Of a DNA stretch of 17,676 nt, positions 16,401-17,676 are shown piece by piece (within the stretch, counting starts at the first letter, position 1; each line of letters opens with the position of its first letter). The translations under genes and the position numbers were made by a program. The stretch covers positions 1 through 17,676 of the forward strand of contig NZ_RIZI01000133.1 in NCBI RefSeq assembly GCF_003721225.1. The letters run 5' to 3'. This stretch comes from Acidithiobacillus sulfuriphilus (GTDB lineage: Bacteria > Pseudomonadota > Gammaproteobacteria > Acidithiobacillales > Acidithiobacillaceae). The notes beneath the pieces are model-generated. The model ran no database searches. It was given only the letters and a program-made list of their open reading frames with translations, and was not told where the DNA came from.

Positions 16401-17301
16401 ACCCCTGCCTACGGACATGAACGCCCAGACCATGCGCCAGCTTCTCGGCCTGGAAGGCAGCGAAACGGTGCCCATCCTCCGCGACGCGCAAAAGGTCACG
16501 GAGGACAGCGACGCCGTATTCTACTTCCCCGGCTGCGGCAGCGAACGCCTCTTCAGCAAGGTCGGCCTCGCTACTCTCGCCATGCTGCACGCCCAGGGAA
16601 CGCAAACCGTCCTGCCCCCCGGCTATCTCTGCTGCGGCTACCCCCAGACCGCCGCCGGCCAGGACGACAAGGGCCAGGAAATCTCGGTGCGCAACCAGGT
16701 GCTCTTCCATCGCATCGCCAACACCCTGAATTACCTGGATATCAAGACCGTGATCCTGTCCTGCGGCACCTGCATGGATCAACTCATGCAGTACCAGTTC
16801 CAGCAGATCTTCCCCGGCTGCCGCCTCCTCGACATCCATGAATATCTCATGGAAAAAGGGGTCAAACTCGACGGCGTGGAAGGCGTGCAATATCTCTATC
16901 ACGACCCCTGCCACAGCCCCATGAAGACCTATAAACCCCTGCAGGTTACCCAACAACTGCTGGGGCAGGCGGTGCGGGACTCGGGACGCTGCTGCGGCGA
17001 AGCCGGCACCCTGGCCAGCAGCCGGCCGGACATCGCCACGCAACTGCGTTTCCGCAAGGAAGAAATACTCCACGACGGCATCCGCGCCCTCACCGGCCGG
17101 GAGCACGTCGACAACGGCGAGGTCCGCCTCCTCACCAGTTGCCCCGCCTGCCAGCAAGGCCTGGAACGCTACCGGGAAGATACCGGCCTCGAGACCGACT
17201 ACATCGTGGTCGAACTGGCCCGGCATATCCTCGGCGCCGACTGGCAGCAACGCTTCATCGCCCAGGTGCGTCAGGGGGGCATCGAGCGGGTCCTGCTGTG
17301 A
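13465..17301 (+). CDS. DUF3683 FAD/iron-sulfur oxidoreductase (GlcD-GlcF-like fusion)
   Basis: A 1278-residue redox protein. Its N-terminal segment [20 protein letters not shown] with [20 protein letters not shown] is the DUF3683 domain (about 1-130). An FAD-binding type 4 domain follows ([16 protein letters not shown] near 191-206, [13 protein letters not shown]), then an FAD-oxidase C-terminal region with HAGDGNVH (693 on) and [10 protein letters not shown] (735 on). Two ferredoxin-type motifs come next: C813-C816-C819-C823 and C875-C878-C881-C885. Two Cys-rich CCG domains close the protein ([16 protein letters not shown] at 1056; DPCHSP at 1149, GRCCGEAG at 1176, SCPAC at 1226). The layout fuses GlcD-like and GlcF-like halves, so it probably oxidises a D-2-hydroxyacid such as D-lactate or glycolate and passes electrons to the quinone pool or a soluble carrier. 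The substrate is unknown. It overlaps panC by 4 bases (ATGA). Confidence 0.92.
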   Translation: MTQRLREIPYNYTSFSDAEIVQRLIGVEAWRILEDLRAQRVTGRSARMLFEVLGDLWVVQRNPYIQDDLAADRQRREALWAAIRHRLQDVASRADGNALVQRLLQLAEAAVGSFIAAFDAQRTLRQRAAKRFARITRKDNADFSAYARVAHVTDASDWRVEYPFVVLYPENEAEVQRMVVACSELGLQIIPRGGGTGYTGGAVPLSTHCAVINTEKLESLSPVEYIAPPGLDQAIPSIAAGAGVITKTVAEAAEAAGLVFAVDPTSMDASTIGGNIAMNAGGKKAVLWGTALDNLLSWRMITADAQWLEVERLDHNLGKIHDQESVRFRLSRFAADGHTPIGTPEILTLAGQSLRKAGLGKDVTDKFLGGLPGIQKEGCDGIITSGRFLLHRFPSHQRTLCLEFYGDDLQQAVPAIVEIKAYVEQQPQILLTGLEHLDERYVKAVKYSSKASGRGLPKMVLLADLASDDEQALGTTAAAVVRLANARGAEGFIATSPESQRRFWADRARTAAIAAHTNAFKINEDVVIPLERLADYSSGIERINIEQSLSNKRAIIAALGDYLQGDLLPQLRQAKDFEDSAENRAIIVAKQQEAKALLDGVAKRWQAIADGLDESAADHDDLLDEAARRDLRPGDRLIDLLLRRSLRISYRRDLGKTLNGIFGGEAFAGVRQEMLRSHQELRRSRLFVALHMHAGDGNVHTNIPVLSSDYAMLREADRIVDRIMALALSLGGVISGEHGIGITKMRWLEPEKVQAFAAYKAQVDPHGLFNPGKLLPGSGLDGAYTPSLQLVEQEALLLEASELGALNAEIKDCLRCGKCKPVCMTHIPRANLLYSPRNKILATGLLIEAFLYEEQTRRGVSRQHFTAMNDVADHCTTCHKCETPCPVDIDFGKVSVHMRNILRARGEKSFNLGTRLAMSYLNTTEPRTVHFLRRGVLQTAYRAQALAHEIAKPWLPKGPPPATTEKPTIRAEVIHLLRKPLPTDMNAQTMRQLLGLEGSETVPILRDAQKVTEDSDAVFYFPGCGSERLFSKVGLATLAMLHAQGTQTVLPPGYLCCGYPQTAAGQDDKGQEISVRNQVLFHRIANTLNYLDIKTVILSCGTCMDQLMQYQFQQIFPGCRLLDIHEYLMEKGVKLDGVEGVQYLYHDPCHSPMKTYKPLQVTQQLLGQAVRDSGRCCGEAGTLASSRPDIATQLRFRKEEILHDGIRALTGREHVDNGEVRLLTSCPACQQGLERYREDTGLETDYIVVELARHILGADWQQRFIAQVRQGGIERVLL

Positions 17302-17346
17302 AGCGAACGGAGTTGCACCCGCCATCAGGAAACCGCCGCACCACCC

Positions 17347-17371
17347 GTAGGAGCGGCCCATGGCCGCGACC
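17347..17371 (+). repeat. REP-like palindromic element
   Basis: GTAGGAGCGG followed by CCCATGGCCGCGACC gives a GTAG head and a hairpin GCGGCC-CAT-GGCCGC (17353-17367). This is the form of proteobacterial REP sequences mobilised by RAYT transposases. It sits in the 117-bp gap before the Smr gene. No T-tract follows, so it is not an ordinary terminator, though REPs can protect 3' ends. Only one copy was seen in this window. Confidence 0.55.
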
Positions 17372-17418
17372 TGCCGTGGATGCCATCATTGCGCTCGCGG
17401 GCATTGCCGGATCTTAGA

Positions 17419-17676
17419 ATGAACGAAACACGACCCACCACGCTGCCCCTGGATGGAATACTGGACCTGCATGCCTTCCGTCCCCGCGAGGTCCCCGGCC
17501 TCGTGCGCGAATACCTGCGCAGTTGCCGCCGCCAGGGAATTACGCAAATCCGCATCATTCACGGCAAAGGCAAGGGCGTCCAGCGCGAAATCGTCCACGC
17601 CATCCTCCGTCAGGAACCTGCCGTGGCGGGATTCCGCCTCGCCAACGACCGCAGCGGCTGGGGCGCCACCCTCGTG
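17419..17676 (+). CDS. Standalone Smr-domain protein (runs off right edge)
   Basis: The 86 visible codons encode a single Smr (small MutS-related) domain with the LDLH motif in DGILDLHAFRPREV (residues 12-25), the HGKGKG motif in IRIIHGKGKGVQREIVHAIL (47-66) and a C-terminal GWGATLV. Standalone Smr proteins of about 90-100 residues are common in beta and gamma proteobacteria, so only a few residues are probably missing. Smr domains are nicking endonucleases on DNA or RNA, with the His-Gly-x-Gly motif in the active site. The ATG at 17419 has no strong Shine-Dalgarno sequence (TTAGA directly upstream). It follows the DUF3683 gene by 117 bp containing a REP-like palindrome and could be transcribed separately. 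Confidence 0.88.
   Translation, partial: MNETRPTTLPLDGILDLHAFRPREVPGLVREYLRSCRRQGITQIRIIHGKGKGVQREIVHAILRQEPAVAGFRLANDRSGWGATLV

Noticed and set aside
13234..17361. Long minus-strand open frames (623 and 750 codons) opposite panC and the DUF3683 gene
   Set aside because: The plus-strand gene has dense catalytic and Fe-S motifs throughout. The minus-strand frames are Gly/Val/Ala-rich shadows.

Overview
The window looks like a chromosomal housekeeping segment from a GC-rich proteobacterium. The set pcnB, folK, deoxynucleoside kinase, panB, panC, a DUF3683 FAD/Fe-S oxidoreductase and a standalone Smr protein, together with guaB-guaA-tadA, YjbQ and a MutS2-type gene, suggests a beta/gamma-proteobacterial or Acidithiobacillus-like genome. 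That placement is an inference from gene content and order; no rRNA or other taxonomic marker is present.

Left half, minus strand, read from right to left: guaB (6324-4864) and guaA (4858-3314) form a two-gene GMP-synthesis operon with a candidate sigma70 promoter upstream of guaB and a rho-independent terminator just past guaA. Next comes a roughly 1-kb low-GC insert carrying a RelE/HigB-type toxin (3077-2712) and an overlapping HigA-type antitoxin (2719-2384). Then follow tadA (2246-1746), a YjbQ family gene (1583-1149), a conserved gene of unknown function (1149-724) and the N-terminal 223 codons of a MutS2-type gene that runs off the left edge (669-1). The insert is bounded by two copies of the last 15 bases of guaA (2289-2303 and 3314-3328, 14/15 identical). 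This is the signature expected of an element integrated at the guaA 3' end, here without an integrase. A second, nested pair of 20-bp direct repeats (2362-2381, 3223-3242, 18/20 identical) encloses the toxin-antitoxin pair more tightly.

Right half, plus strand: a tightly packed run of seven genes with gaps of five bases or less, or overlaps. They are pcnB (poly(A) polymerase), an 868-residue DHH-DHHA1-CBS-CBS-nucleotidyltransferase fusion, folK, a deoxynucleoside kinase, panB, panC and a 1278-residue DUF3683/GlcD/GlcF-like oxidoreductase. Four of the six junctions overlap, three of them as ATGA, which suggests translational coupling. The run combines RNA 3'-end metabolism with folate, deoxynucleotide and pantothenate supply. 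After a 117-bp gap holding a REP-like palindrome, a standalone Smr-domain gene begins and runs to the right edge.

The 323-bp stretch between the divergent guaB and pcnB starts holds only regulatory candidates. No tRNA, rRNA, CRISPR array, complete insertion sequence or recognised riboswitch was seen. The most interesting items are the guaA-bounded toxin-antitoxin islet, the tandem pair of class II nucleotidyltransferases with one fused to a DHH phosphoesterase, and a Pro-to-Leu change in the FHPEV motif of the GuaA amidotransferase triad.
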